This document shows positions 5,355 to 5,557 of a DNA stretch of 5,557 nucleotides, piece by piece. The notes below the pieces were generated by a model, which searched no databases, had not been told where the DNA came from, and saw only the letters and a program-made list of their open reading frames with translations. A program made the translations under genes and the position numbers. Every line of letters begins with the position of its first letter. Within the stretch, counting starts at the first letter, position 1. The DNA is taken from NCBI GenBank assembly GCA_046760105.1, contig JBHIDJ010000184.1, positions 1 through 5,557 of the forward strand, read 5' to 3'. This DNA comes from JBHIDJ01 sp046760105. GTDB lineage: Bacteria; Pseudomonadota; Gammaproteobacteria; Acidiferrobacterales; SPGG2.

Positions 5355-5557
5355 GTAATGTTCGTGATCGTCTGCGGCTAGAGGGCAGGATCAGCTAACC
5401 TAAGAAAAACAAGTAAATAAAAAAGCCGGGAAACGTTACGAACGATGCGAACAACTGTTCCGTTATGGGCCAACGGCGATCGCCAGGCTTATCGACGCCA
5501 AAGTCGCGTGGGTCGAGTTACCCCACCGCTGCCAGGTTAAGCACCCGCCGGCAATAG
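5355..5557. other. Non-coding or gene-end region with a cluster of small palindromes and a T-rich tract
   Basis: I see no convincing gene here. Palindromes crowd the right part: GAACA-AC-TGTTC (5449-5460), CCGTT-7 nt-AACGG (5460-5476) and GGCGATCGCC (5475-5484). Further along the minus strand come CCCGGC and six Ts (5424-5419) in a T-rich stretch, which resembles the tail of a terminator but lacks a matching GCCGGG arm. A minus-strand frame stays open from the right edge to a TAA at about 5464 and could be the tail of an upstream gene; about 30 codons are too few to judge. Confidence 0.3.

Noticed and set aside
5207..5470. Sigma-E or sigma-32 promoter for degP
   Set aside because: GGAAC- and TTGAA-like strings occur but none has a matching -10 element at suitable spacing.
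5475..5484. GGCGATCGCC as a cyanobacterial HIP1 site
   Set aside because: A single copy in a proteobacterial-looking region; HIP1 is meaningful only when strongly over-represented.
5465..5557. Plus-strand 30-codon reading frame ending in TAG at the right edge
   Set aside because: Short, Arg/Ser-rich, without a clear ribosome binding site, and overlapping the palindrome cluster; likely chance.

Overview
The window reads as a stretch of Gram-negative, probably proteobacterial chromosome, with GC in the mid-50s % by eye. All five supported genes lie on the minus strand, so transcription runs from high to low coordinates: degP/htrA-type serine protease (5195-3636), csrA-type RNA-binding regulator (3440-3252), OmpR-family response regulator (3146-2469), sensor histidine kinase (2482-1106), and the first 360 codons of a YejA-like oligopeptide-binding protein (1081 to the left edge). 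Two exported proteins, a periplasmic protease with two PDZ domains and a classic two-transmembrane kinase point to a Gram-negative cell. A degP gene followed by an OmpR-type regulator and kinase is an order I recall from Alphaproteobacteria, and the PDZ2/C-terminal sequence of the protease looks alphaproteobacterial. The proteins would also fit some Gammaproteobacteria, so class is left open.

Region by region. 5196-5557 has no convincing gene. It holds the strong degP Shine-Dalgarno, a 66-nt segment closed by 8-bp inverted repeats (5228-5293), two copies of a 9-bp direct repeat spaced exactly 21 bp (5296-5325), a 15-nt palindrome (5340-5354) and a cluster of small palindromes near the right edge. 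The degP-csrA gap (3441-3635) contains a 43-nt GC-rich hairpin, a second hairpin whose loop carries part of the degP stop codon, and a 15-nt palindrome. The csrA-regulator gap (3147-3251) has an AT-rich patch with a -10-like hexamer. The regulator and kinase genes overlap by 14 nt, and the peptide-binding gene starts 24 nt after the kinase stop, so those three look like one operon. degP and csrA may be separate units or part of a longer transcript.

Functionally the cluster suggests an envelope module: DegP removes or refolds damaged periplasmic proteins, the two-component system senses something at the periplasmic face and adjusts transcription, the YejA-like protein captures oligopeptides (in some relatives, muropeptides) for import, and CsrA could add post-transcriptional control. 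That joint role is inference from gene order. The families are familiar. The most unusual points are the divergent CsrA sequence, its position between the protease and the two-component system, and the structured non-coding segments. I did not find a wholly new type of system.
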